A stretch of 23,823 bases of DNA from Flavobacteriaceae bacterium. Its GTDB lineage: Bacteria; Bacteroidota; Bacteroidia; Flavobacteriales; Flavobacteriaceae. The DNA lies in contig DAOUPU010000016.1 in NCBI GenBank assembly GCA_030625995.1, forward strand, positions 1 through 23,823, in the 5' to 3' direction. Shown here piece after piece: positions 7,242 to 15,114 of this stretch (position 1 is its first letter; each line of letters opens with the position of its first letter). The notes beneath the pieces were generated by a model, which saw only the letters and a program-made list of their open reading frames with translations, did not search any database and was not told the origin of the DNA. A program made the position numbers and the translations under genes.

Positions 7242-8402
7242 ATGGGAGTACCAATAAAACAACAAACCAGTATTGCAAGCTATATAATTGGAAAAAAATT
7301 AAAAAAAGAGACAAAATACCCACTTGTCTTAATGCTTGAACCACTGTTTCAATGTAATTTGGCTTGTGCCGGTTGCGGGAAAATAGCATACGAAGATCAT
7401 ATATTAAAGAAAAGAATGAGCTTCGAAGATGCCATGAAAGCGGTTGATGAGTGCGGTGCACCTGTTATATCAATTCCTGGTGGTGAGCCTCTTATACACA
7501 ATGAAATGCCTCAGATAGTTAAAGGCTTGGTAGAAAGGAAAAAGTATATTTACCTGTGTACAAATGCTATAATGTTGAAACGAAAGCTACATGAATATGA
7601 ACCTTCTCATTACCTTACTTTTTCTATTCATTTAGACGGATTAAAGGAGCATCATGATAAATCGGTTTGTAAGGAAGGTATTTTTGATGTGGCGGTAGAA
7701 GCAATTAAGCTTGCCCTGGATAAAGGTCATAGAGTAACTGTTAATAGTACTCTTTTTAATGGTGTTGACCCTGAAGAAGTAGCAGATTTCTTTGATTATG
7801 CAATGACTTTAGGAGTAGAAGGAATTACAGTTTCACCCGGTTATAGTTATGAAATGGCACCGGAACAGGATCTGTTTTTGGGAAGAAAGCAAAGCAAAGA
7901 ATTATTTAGAAGTATTTTCAGAGAGGGTAAGAATCGAAAAAGTAAATGGGAATTTAATCAGTCTGCTTTATTTCTTGATTTCCTTGCCGGAAATCAATCT
8001 TATCAATGCACACCCTGGAGTACTGTAACATACAATATATTTGGATGGCAAAAACCTTGTTACCTGTTGGTTAATGAAGGATATGCAAAAACGTATAAGG
8101 AGCTGATAGATGAAACAGAATGGGACAATTATGGAGCTGGCATAAACCCAAAATGTGATAATTGTATGGCACATTGTGGCTATGAAGGTACTGCTGTAAA
8201 TGATTCTTTTAAAAACCCTTTGAAGTTACTGGGACTTAGTATAAATGGCGGGCCTAAGACCGAAGGACCTATGGCACCTGAACTACCAATAATGTATGAT
8301 CAAAGCAAAGTCGAAAAATCGCTATTTGAAAATCCTCTAATGCCAATAATAAATAAGGAAGAGTCATCAGTATCTAAAGAAAAAGAATTAGTCGATAAAT
8401 AA
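7242..8402 (+). CDS. hpnH: Radical SAM adenosylhopane synthase HpnH
   Basis: This 386-residue radical SAM enzyme has the cluster motif CxxxCxxC at C38, C42 and C45 (FQCNLACAGCGKI), then ISIPGGEPLIH, the GGE SAM-binding segment. It has an additional cysteine-containing SPASM-like region (CDNCMAHCGYEG). The sequence EPLFQCNLACAGCGKIAYE is the recognisable start of HpnH. The enzyme uses the 5'-deoxyadenosyl radical to add adenosine to hopene (diploptene), giving adenosylhopane, the first side-chain step in making C35 hopanoids. HpnG then removes adenine. The N terminus fits the family with the ATG at 7242. It is divergent from the squalene synthase/cyclase operon and 143 bases ahead of hpnA. Confidence 0.96.
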   Translation: MGVPIKQQTSIASYIIGKKLKKETKYPLVLMLEPLFQCNLACAGCGKIAYEDHILKKRMSFEDAMKAVDECGAPVISIPGGEPLIHNEMPQIVKGLVERKKYIYLCTNAIMLKRKLHEYEPSHYLTFSIHLDGLKEHHDKSVCKEGIFDVAVEAIKLALDKGHRVTVNSTLFNGVDPEEVADFFDYAMTLGVEGITVSPGYSYEMAPEQDLFLGRKQSKELFRSIFREGKNRKSKWEFNQSALFLDFLAGNQSYQCTPWSTVTYNIFGWQKPCYLLVNEGYAKTYKELIDETEWDNYGAGINPKCDNCMAHCGYEGTAVNDSFKNPLKLLGLSINGGPKTEGPMAPELPIMYDQSKVEKSLFENPLMPIINKEESSVSKEKELVDK

Positions 8403-8545
8403 AATTCCTTTAATTAGTTCAAATAAAAAACAAGGGAGCAGTATGTTAAAATTGTAACCTGAAATTGTTTTTTCTATTTTATTAATTTCATTTCTGGCAC
8501 AAATAGTATAATCTTGGATATTTCATCTTATAATTTATATCTCTA

Positions 8546-9547
8546 ATGAATAAGAAAGTATTGGTTACAGGAGCGTCCGGATTCGTTGGGTCAGCTGTAG
8601 CGCGACTATTGATAGACAGAGGATATGCAGTAAAAACATTGGTTCGTTCTACAAGTTCTCTTGACAATCTGAAAGGACTGAATGCCGAAATTGTTTTTGG
8701 TGACCTAAGAGATGTAAACTCTTTAGAAATTGCCTTGAAAGATTGCGAGTATCTATTTCATGTTGCAGCCGATTATCGTTTGTGGTCGTTAAATCCTCAA
8801 GAATTGTATGATAATAATGTTACCGGAACGGAAAACATTATGCGTGCGGCCTTGAAAGCGGGTGTCAAAAAAATTGTCTATACAAGCAGTGTAGCAACTT
8901 TGGGACTTCATTCTGACAGCTCTCCTTCGAATGAAAATACCGAGGTTACATTTAATGACATGATTGGCGACTATAAGAAATCCAAATACCTTGCAGAGGA
9001 GTTGGTAAAGAAAATGGTCAATGAGGAAGGACTTCCCGCTACTATTGTAAATCCATCAACGCCTGTAGGTCCCGGGGATATTAAACCAACACCTACAGGG
9101 AAACTGATTCTTGACGCGGCAGCCGGAAAAATACCGGCATTTGTTGACACAGGCCTTAATTGGGTACATGTTGACGATGTGGCGACGGGGCATTTACTTG
9201 CCTTGGAAAAAGGAAAGTTAGGGGAACGGTATATTTTAGGAAACGAAAATTTTTCCATGAAAGTTCTCTTGGAGAAAATAGCATCAATTACAGGAAAACC
9301 CGCTCCTAAAATTCAATTACCTCATAATTTAGTTTTACCGATAGCCTATGTGGTGGAGTGGTGGGCAAATATAAGCAAGTCTAAAAATGAACCAATGGCT
9401 ACCGTTAGTGGCGTGAAATTATCTAAGAAGAAAATGTACTTTTCAGTGGACAAGGCAAGAACTGAATTGGGTTATAAGCCTAAAGATGTGATGATTGCAT
9501 TAAATGATGCCATAGATTGGTACAGGGATAATAAATATTTGTCCTAG
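8546..9547 (+). CDS. hpnA: Hopanoid-associated NAD-dependent epimerase/dehydratase HpnA
   Basis: This 333-residue extended short-chain dehydrogenase has a Rossmann TGASGFVG at 8-15, the conserved FHVAADYRLW segment (71-80), VYTSSVATLG with the catalytic serine near 114-115, and YKKSK (YxxxK, Y143-K147). HVAADYRLW and NPSTPVGPGD are typical of hopanoid-associated sugar epimerases (HpnA). Its substrate in the pathway is not firmly established in the literature I know; a role on the ribosyl side chain is an inference. It follows hpnH on the same strand after 143 bases and may have its own weak promoter (TAATCTTG at 8509-8516, one base off consensus). It is followed by a perfect palindrome that separates it from the convergent sulfotransferase gene. 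Confidence 0.87.
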   Translation: MNKKVLVTGASGFVGSAVARLLIDRGYAVKTLVRSTSSLDNLKGLNAEIVFGDLRDVNSLEIALKDCEYLFHVAADYRLWSLNPQELYDNNVTGTENIMRAALKAGVKKIVYTSSVATLGLHSDSSPSNENTEVTFNDMIGDYKKSKYLAEELVKKMVNEEGLPATIVNPSTPVGPGDIKPTPTGKLILDAAAGKIPAFVDTGLNWVHVDDVATGHLLALEKGKLGERYILGNENFSMKVLLEKIASITGKPAPKIQLPHNLVLPIAYVVEWWANISKSKNEPMATVSGVKLSKKKMYFSVDKARTELGYKPKDVMIALNDAIDWYRDNKYLS

Positions 9548-9557
9548 GATCTCTATA

Positions 9558-9590
9558 AGACCTGTCAGGTTTTAAAAACCTGACAGGTCT
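9558..9590. repeat. 16-bp perfect inverted repeat between convergent genes
   Basis: The left arm 9558-9573 (AGACCTGTCAGGTTTT) and right arm 9575-9590 (AAAACCTGACAGGTCT) are exact reverse complements around one base. It lies between the stops of hpnA and the sulfotransferase gene, so a bidirectional transcription stop is plausible, although no long U-run follows the stem on either strand. I recall very similar ACCTGACAGGT palindromes dispersed in flavobacterial genomes. It is probably a member of that repeat family. Confidence 0.85.
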
Positions 9591-9604
9591 GGAACGGAAT
9601 TACA

Positions 9605-10819
9605 CTATAAATAATCTTTAAAAAACTCAGCATAGGCCTTAATATTTTTGGGTAGGGAATTTTTTACAAAATTGTCATTATAGCTATGCTTCCCTCTTCG
9701 ATTTTGTGGATTTTCAAGAATGTATTCTTTTATACTATTATTCATGCTATCAGTCCATTCATAATTCATTTTACTATAAAGACCTTTTAGTATTTCCAAA
9801 GGATTGTTGGTTAATTCCGTATAGGAAATCGAAATTACTTTATCCGGATATTTTTGATGAAAATCAAGATTTTTTTTGGTTTCACTATCAAATAATTGCA
9901 GAACCTCCCTAAGAATTTCTTGATTATCGATCTTACCCTCTACCATTTTATACAAGGTTTGTCTAAGACTGCAGAGACTGTTTATGCATTCATCCGGATT
10001 TCTATGCGTCTGGACAATTATGGCATCCGGGATATATTTAATAATATTATCCAAACTACCAAGATGACTTGGAGCTTTAAGTATCAACCGTTTACCTTTG
10101 TGGTAGCTTTGTAGTATCAAAAGTTGATCTCTATATTCTCTATAGGCATATTCTCTATTTTCGTTTAAATACCAGTCGAGATAACCGGATAAGGGGGCTA
10201 TATCTGTAAAGAGTTGCGAGTGAAAACTATTTGCCAGAAGTAAAATACATTCTTCTTTTGTATCTGCCCGCGTGTAATGCTTTTTATCCAATTCAGGCAG
10301 CAATACGTTCTTTAAGATAATTTCATAATTTGTTTTGGTCCTCCTAAAATCAAAAAGACCATGATTTTTATAAGGATCGAGTAATTCCCATAAAGGAAAG
10401 GCGTAGTGTCTGTTATCAAATGCTATTAAACGCTGTAAAAATGTGGTGCCGGATCGTGACAATCCCGTAATGATAATAGGAGCATTTAAAGTGCGATCCT
10501 TCTTTGAATCATTTCGTAAGATATCGATGTATCGAAGTCTATTTATCAGTGATCTTAAGATTAAAGAATGTAATGTGATCTGACCTATTAAATGTGTGGA
10601 TGGAAGTTGTTTGACAGAAGCTAATAAGGCTTCAAGTCCGGATATAAATTCAGGATCTCCCCAGTTGTTTAAACCACCTGCTTTATGGATTGCTTTATCC
10701 ATGAAATAATCCTTTTCCCAGATAGGCTTAAAAGCTCCTGACTGACGAGCAGGGCCCTTTAAGTACTCGAGCATTGAAAATAAAGCCGGTAATTCCTTCA
10801 TTCGTCTATCTAATGTCAT
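9605..10819 (-). CDS. PAPS-dependent sulfotransferase (Sulfotransfer_3 type)
   Basis: This soluble or membrane-associated 404-residue protein has the 5'-phosphosulfate loop TGLSRSGTTFLQRL (118-131) and the 3'-phosphate segment QTHRNPDECINSL (270-282). ILKAPSHLGSL (246-256) is also typical of the family. It would move a sulfonate group from PAPS to a hydroxyl acceptor. Members of this long type, with a helical N-terminal region before the loop, act on lipids, steroids and other small molecules in various bacteria, and the sequence does not reveal the acceptor. Its place at the end of the hopanoid island makes a hydroxylated triterpenoid or another membrane lipid a reasonable but unproven candidate. 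It reads convergently with hpnA and is separated from the helix-hairpin-helix gene by 51 bases on the same strand. Confidence 0.85.
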   Translation of the reverse strand: MTLDRRMKELPALFSMLEYLKGPARQSGAFKPIWEKDYFMDKAIHKAGGLNNWGDPEFISGLEALLASVKQLPSTHLIGQITLHSLILRSLINRLRYIDILRNDSKKDRTLNAPIIITGLSRSGTTFLQRLIAFDNRHYAFPLWELLDPYKNHGLFDFRRTKTNYEIILKNVLLPELDKKHYTRADTKEECILLLANSFHSQLFTDIAPLSGYLDWYLNENREYAYREYRDQLLILQSYHKGKRLILKAPSHLGSLDNIIKYIPDAIIVQTHRNPDECINSLCSLRQTLYKMVEGKIDNQEILREVLQLFDSETKKNLDFHQKYPDKVISISYTELTNNPLEILKGLYSKMNYEWTDSMNNSIKEYILENPQNRRGKHSYNDNFVKNSLPKNIKAYAEFFKDYL

Positions 10820-10870
10820 TCAAACTCTAAAATCTAATTATTGTTGGATAAAAAATCATGAATAAACTAA

Positions 10871-11734
10871 TCATTCAGCTGTTAAATATAAAGCTATTCT
10901 ATTAAATTTATCCAAAGGGAAAGAGTCAATTTTTTTTAATTCTTCCATGTTATTAAATGCTTCAATATCATCTCTATAGTTCAATATTTTTTTGGTGAGA
11001 TTATAATCGATATATGGTAAGTGGAGTATCTCTTTAAAGCTGGCTTCATTGATGTTTATTTTATCTATGATTGGTTTTTCTATTACTTTGAAACTGACCA
11101 AAACTTTATCCGCAACAACACTATCCAGATAATATACCTCATAAAGTTGATCATCAAAAGTAAATCCTCCCAGGAGTTTCCGATATGCTATTATTCGTTT
11201 AGCCAGTTTTTCGCCAATGCCATTTATTTCCGTGAGATTATTTTCAGTGGCGGTATTTAGATCTTTCACAACTATTTCCGCTTTTTTTCCTCGAATTTCT
11301 ATCTTGTTACTTTTCGACTTTGAAACCCATTCTGGAAATTTAAAATAAGGAGAAATTTGATCGAGTAAACTATCACTAACCTTGGTTACTTTCTGAAATT
11401 CCGCTGCTGAATTCACAAACCGATCTGTTTTTCTGAAATTGATTAAATTATCAATTTCATCTGTACTCATTCCTAATTGATAGCCTTTAAAATCGGTTAT
11501 ATAATTTGGGTTAAAAGGATATATTTTCGATTTATTATTTTCCTTTTGAATAACTTTTAAAGAATCAATATAATCTTGATATTCCGTTAGTTCAAGATCT
11601 TTAAAATTAACTTCGTCATTAGAAAAATCAACAAAAATATAAATAGCCTGGAAAATTAATATGATCGTAATTAAAATTAAAATCCCATTCCGTTGGCTTT
11701 TATTATACCAGAAATGGGATCTGAAAAAATTCAT
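10871..11734 (-). CDS. ComEA-like helix-hairpin-helix membrane-anchored protein
   Basis: This 287-residue protein has one membrane helix near the N terminus (about 17-36, GILILITIILIFQAIYIFV). It is followed by three helix-hairpin-helix units: about 73-132 (NPNYITDFKGYQLG...), 158-215 (DLNTATENNLTEINGIGEKLAKRI, closest to ComEA) and 225-285 (KININEASFKEILHLPYID). The layout suggests a periplasm-facing DNA-binding protein, as in ComEA-type DNA uptake. Flavobacterial members of this form are usually annotated only as helix-hairpin-helix proteins, so competence is an inference. It starts 13 bases after the stop of the AGCS symporter gene and is probably cotranscribed with it. Confidence 0.85.
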   Translation of the reverse strand: MNFFRSHFWYNKSQRNGILILITIILIFQAIYIFVDFSNDEVNFKDLELTEYQDYIDSLKVIQKENNKSKIYPFNPNYITDFKGYQLGMSTDEIDNLINFRKTDRFVNSAAEFQKVTKVSDSLLDQISPYFKFPEWVSKSKSNKIEIRGKKAEIVVKDLNTATENNLTEINGIGEKLAKRIIAYRKLLGGFTFDDQLYEVYYLDSVVADKVLVSFKVIEKPIIDKININEASFKEILHLPYIDYNLTKKILNYRDDIEAFNNMEELKKIDSFPLDKFNRIALYLTAE

Positions 11735-11747
11735 ATTTTGAAATGGT

Positions 11748-13343
11748 TTAGCTTTTTCTTGATTTGATTGCCGTCATATATTTCTGTAATTCCTCTTTAA
11801 CTTTTGGTGCTAAAAGAACAAGACCAACCATATTTGGTACCATCATTGCAAATATCATTGCATCGGAAAAGCCTATAACCGAACCTAAACTTGCCGCAGC
11901 TCCTATAATTACAAAGACTAAAAACAGAAGTTTGTAGGTGTATTCAGCTCTTTTGGTTCTGCCGAATAAAAATGCCCATCCCTGGAAACCATAATAAGAC
12001 CAGGAGATCATGGTGCTAAAAGCAAATAGAACAACGGCAATTGTCAATACATACGGGAACCATGAAATTACGGAAGCAAAAGCGTTAGAAGTTAACAAAA
12101 TAGCCTGAGCATCGTTTAACGATGCATTCTCAGCAGCTACATTACCCGTAATGACCAATACCAAGGCAGTCATTGTACAAACAACAACTGTATCTATAAA
12201 TGGTTCCAATAGGGCTACCATTCCTTCAGATGCTGCATATTTTGTTTTTACAGCAGAGTGTGCTATTGATGCAGATCCAATTCCGGCTTCATTTGAAAAA
12301 GCAGCACGTCTAAACCCTTGAACAAGTACACCAACCGCTCCACCAACAACACCTTCCGGGCTGAATGCACCATTGATTATTTGCATAACAGCATCACCTA
12401 TCATATCATATTTTGCTATTAGAACAAATAAGGACGCAGACACATAGATCACTACCATAAAGGGTACGATCTTATCGGTAACCTTTGCGATCTTTTTAAT
12501 TCCACCAATAATAACAATACCAACAAGTATAGCCATGATTAATCCAAATAACCATCCTTTACCATGTAAGAAAGAACTCTCTCCCCCTGTAATGTTCTCA
12601 ACCAATTGGAATGCCTGATTTACCTGAAACATATTTCCTCCTCCAAAAGAACCTCCAATTACAAATATTGCAAAGAAAACGGCCAACACCTTACCTAACC
12701 TTTCAAATCCACTTGATTTTAACCCTTTGGTCAGGTAGTACATAGGCCCTCCGTAAACCGTGCCGTCACTAGCAATATCTCTATATTTTACACCTAAAGT
12801 ACATTCTACAAACTTTGAAGCCATTCCTAAAAAGCCAGCAATGATCATCCAAAAAGTTGCCCCCGCACCACCGATAGATACTGCAATAGCAACCCCGGCG
12901 ATATTACCCAGACCCACTGTGGCCGACAAAGCAGCAGTTAATGCCTGAAAATGGGATACTTCCCCCTCGTGACCTTCTATTCTTATTGTATCAGGATTGT
13001 CACCATCATCCGTGAAAACAGAATCCGATACCTCAACATTGTGATCTTCTCTACCTTCTAAATCATCATATTTTCCTCTTACAATATTAATGGAAGTAAA
13101 AAACCCACTAAAGTTTATAAACTTAAAATAAAAAGTAAAGTAAGAAGCTCCGAGAATTAATGGAAATAATACCCAATAAATTTTTATGTCCTCCGAGAAT
13201 GGAATTTGATAAAAAATAAAATTTACAAACCATCCGGTTGCTTTACCAAAAACTTTATCAATTTCTTGATCAATTCCTCCATTTTGAGCAAAACTTAAAA
13301 ACGGGATTACCAAAAAAAGCAGGGAGAGTATTTTTTTCTTCAT
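11748..13343 (-). CDS. Alanine/glycine:cation symporter (AGCS family)
   Basis: With the ATG at 13343 this is a 531-residue inner-membrane protein that imports small neutral amino acids with sodium (or protons). The family core TALSATVGLGNIAGVAIA is present, followed by GPMYYLTKGL and GFRRAAFSNEAGIGSASIAHS, and about ten membrane segments can be seen. The N terminus MKKKILSLLFLVIPFLSFAQ looks like a cleavable signal peptide, as in other Bacteroidota members. The longer frame starting at 13406 adds 21 hydrophobic residues that spoil this signal, so I prefer 13343. An acidic stretch (roughly residues 95-130 from this start) precedes the conserved core. It heads a two-gene unit with the helix-hairpin-helix gene. 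Confidence 0.93.
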   Translation of the reverse strand: MKKKILSLLFLVIPFLSFAQNGGIDQEIDKVFGKATGWFVNFIFYQIPFSEDIKIYWVLFPLILGASYFTFYFKFINFSGFFTSINIVRGKYDDLEGREDHNVEVSDSVFTDDGDNPDTIRIEGHEGEVSHFQALTAALSATVGLGNIAGVAIAVSIGGAGATFWMIIAGFLGMASKFVECTLGVKYRDIASDGTVYGGPMYYLTKGLKSSGFERLGKVLAVFFAIFVIGGSFGGGNMFQVNQAFQLVENITGGESSFLHGKGWLFGLIMAILVGIVIIGGIKKIAKVTDKIVPFMVVIYVSASLFVLIAKYDMIGDAVMQIINGAFSPEGVVGGAVGVLVQGFRRAAFSNEAGIGSASIAHSAVKTKYAASEGMVALLEPFIDTVVVCTMTALVLVITGNVAAENASLNDAQAILLTSNAFASVISWFPYVLTIAVVLFAFSTMISWSYYGFQGWAFLFGRTKRAEYTYKLLFLVFVIIGAAASLGSVIGFSDAMIFAMMVPNMVGLVLLAPKVKEELQKYMTAIKSRKS

Positions 13344-13476
13344 TTGAATTATTTTTATTTTTAGAAAAGTAATTCGCAATATCCAAAAAATTATAGCGTA
13401 TGACAAAAATTTCTAGATAAAATATTTTGTTAAAAAGGCAGGACAATTATTTTTAGAAAAAGAACAAGGCTGTATT

Positions 13477-14400
13477 TTATGTGTTCACAATCGAAAATAC
13501 TTTACCCGTTTCAGATAGTTCAACATTGTCAAAAATGGACTTTGCCTCTTGTAAAAATAGATTAAAATCTTTATAACGGCTCGAATAATGCCCCAGTATT
13601 AATTTTTTTACCTTTCCCTTTTTTGCAATTGTCGCTGCCTGAAGCGCGGTACTGTGCTTTGTTTTTTTCGCCAGCTCTTTCTTGTCTTCAAGAAAAGTGG
13701 ATTCATGATATAGAAGGTCTACTTTTTTTATGATGGGAATAATATCCTCAAAATAGTTGGTATCACTGCAAAATGCATATTTCAATACTGGAGGAGGAGG
13801 TAATGTGAGTTCATCATTGCTAATAATTTCACCATTTGACCTAATAAAATCCTTTCCGTTTTTTAAATTTTGGTAATCACAAATTTCAATTTCCGGAAAT
13901 TTAGAGATTACTTCCATTCTCAATTTTCTCTCTTTTGGCTTTTCTTTGAACAAAAATCCATTGGTGTATATCCTGTGACTCAATGGAACTGTATAAACGG
14001 TTACTTTAGAATCTTCATAGATCAATTCACTTTCTTTAGAGACGAGTTCATGAAAATGCAAAGGAAAACTTACGCCTGATTTAGAAAGCTTGAATTGTAA
14101 ATCAATTATTTCTTTTATCCCTTTAGGGCCGTAAATATGAAGTTCAGTTTGCCTGTTGAGCAAGCTGAAGGTTGAAATCAAGCCAATCAGTCCAAAAAAA
14201 TGATCTCCATGTAAATGAGATATGAATATAGTTTTAATTTTTGAGAATTTGAGCTTGTATTTGCGAAGTTGACTTTGAGTTCCTTCACCACAATCTATTA
14301 AAAAGGTATTATTGTTTATTTCTAAGTATTGTGAAGTAGGGTGAGCAAAAGAGCGTGGAGTAGCGGAATGACATCCTAAAATTGTGAGTTTTAAACTCAT
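13477..14400 (-). CDS. rnz: Ribonuclease Z
   Basis: This 307-residue metallo-beta-lactamase-fold endonuclease trims the 3' ends of tRNA precursors. The metal motif is SHLHGDH (H62, H64, D66, H67), preceded by IDCGEGTQSQL (35-45). Later ligands include FCSDTNY (the motif aspartate) and the C-terminal LGHYSSRY. The length is that of bacterial, short-form RNase Z. Its ATG overlaps the stop of the upstream small secreted-protein gene as ATGA (14397-14400), so translation is probably coupled. It is the last gene of the pyrR-pyrB run. Confidence 0.95.
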   Translation of the reverse strand: MSLKLTILGCHSATPRSFAHPTSQYLEINNNTFLIDCGEGTQSQLRKYKLKFSKIKTIFISHLHGDHFFGLIGLISTFSLLNRQTELHIYGPKGIKEIIDLQFKLSKSGVSFPLHFHELVSKESELIYEDSKVTVYTVPLSHRIYTNGFLFKEKPKERKLRMEVISKFPEIEICDYQNLKNGKDFIRSNGEIISNDELTLPPPPVLKYAFCSDTNYFEDIIPIIKKVDLLYHESTFLEDKKELAKKTKHSTALQAATIAKKGKVKKLILGHYSSRYKDFNLFLQEAKSIFDNVELSETGKVFSIVNT

Positions 14401-14759
14401 TTTATCACTATTCGTTTAGAAATAATTTTAAATTTTGTTTTAATAGAATAAATATAAATTCCAGATTCTAATTCTTCTCGATAGAACGGAATGGAATTCG
14501 CTCCTTTTTTTGTCTTAACTTTTTGTGAATAAATTGTATTTCCTAACAGATCTTTGACAAAAAAATCTATCTCCATCTCTTCATCTGCCTGAAACCTGAT
14601 CCTTGTGGTCACACTAAACGGGTTAGGCGACGCCATTACATCATGAATTCCATTTAAGGAATTTTCCAATATAGCTTTATCCCTAGCATCGTCATCTTGT
14701 GAGAAGATGTCCGTTGAAAAAGTTAATAAAAAAAGAATTAAGAGTAGTTTTTTTACCAT
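14397..14759 (-). CDS. Small secreted protein consisting mainly of a T9SS type A sorting domain
   Basis: This 120-residue protein has a clear signal peptide (MVKKLLLILFLLTFSTDIFSQ). After a short acidic linker, a beta-rich tail begins at about residue 44 with SPNPFSVTTRIRF and continues with DLLGNTIYSQKV, LESGIYIYSIKTK and ISKRIVIK. That tail fits the Por-secretion C-terminal sorting domain, which is normally the last 70-80 residues of a much larger exported protein. Here nearly nothing precedes it. I recall similar small proteins beside rnz in flavobacteria, so it may be a conserved element and not a remnant. The function is unknown. It lies 9 bases after the STAS-like gene and overlaps rnz by 4 bases. 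Confidence 0.75.
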   Translation of the reverse strand: MVKKLLLILFLLTFSTDIFSQDDDARDKAILENSLNGIHDVMASPNPFSVTTRIRFQADEEMEIDFFVKDLLGNTIYSQKVKTKKGANSIPFYREELESGIYIYSIKTKFKIISKRIVIK

Positions 14760-14768
14760 ATATTTATT

Positions 14769-15107
14769 TTATATTCCTAAATCGCGTTCAATTTCCTCAA
14801 TTTCAACCACATCTTCAGCCTCCTTAAAAGTTGGCACCATTATTATTTCGTCAATATCAAAGCCATTACAAACAATAACAAAAGACTTTTTGTTATTTTT
14901 ATGATCCATAGCTAATTGCGAAAATAACAAGATTTCGTCTAATTCAATGTTAAAATTATTAGAAAAATCTATAATTAGATTATCGCTTTTAAATATAGGG
15001 TATTTTTCAATAAGTTCTTTACTGAACTCTAAAATATTTATCGAAGAGTTATCATCAGCATTAGATGGCTTAATTGAGGTATAGGCATCGGTTTTATTTA
15101 CAATCAT
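14769..15107 (-). CDS. STAS-like small protein of unknown function
   Basis: This 112-residue soluble protein has no signal peptide or membrane helix. The pattern NLIIDFSNNFNIELDEILLFSQLAMDH, a hydrophobic strand then a helix, next KSFVIVCNGFD, and a C-terminal FKEAEDVVEIEEIERDLG, fits the STAS / anti-sigma-antagonist fold. The usual phosphorylated serine at the helix start (DSSG) is not present; residues there are NIELDE. The family call is by pattern only. In flavobacteria I recall this gene sometimes carrying a ribonuclease Z label, probably copied from its neighbour, but no metallo-lactamase motif is present. It lies between pyrB (7 bases) and the small T9SS-tailed gene (9 bases). Confidence 0.65.
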   Translation of the reverse strand: MIVNKTDAYTSIKPSNADDNSSINILEFSKELIEKYPIFKSDNLIIDFSNNFNIELDEILLFSQLAMDHKNNKKSFVIVCNGFDIDEIIMVPTFKEAEDVVEIEEIERDLGI

Positions 15108-15114
15108 TTTGCAA

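Noticed and set aside
13344..13406. N-terminal extension of the AGCS symporter by 21 residues
   Set aside because: It would bury a clear signal peptide that starts at the ATG at 13343.
14769..15107. Ribonuclease Z as label for the STAS-like gene
   Set aside because: No HxHxDH motif; the real RNase Z is at 13477-14400.
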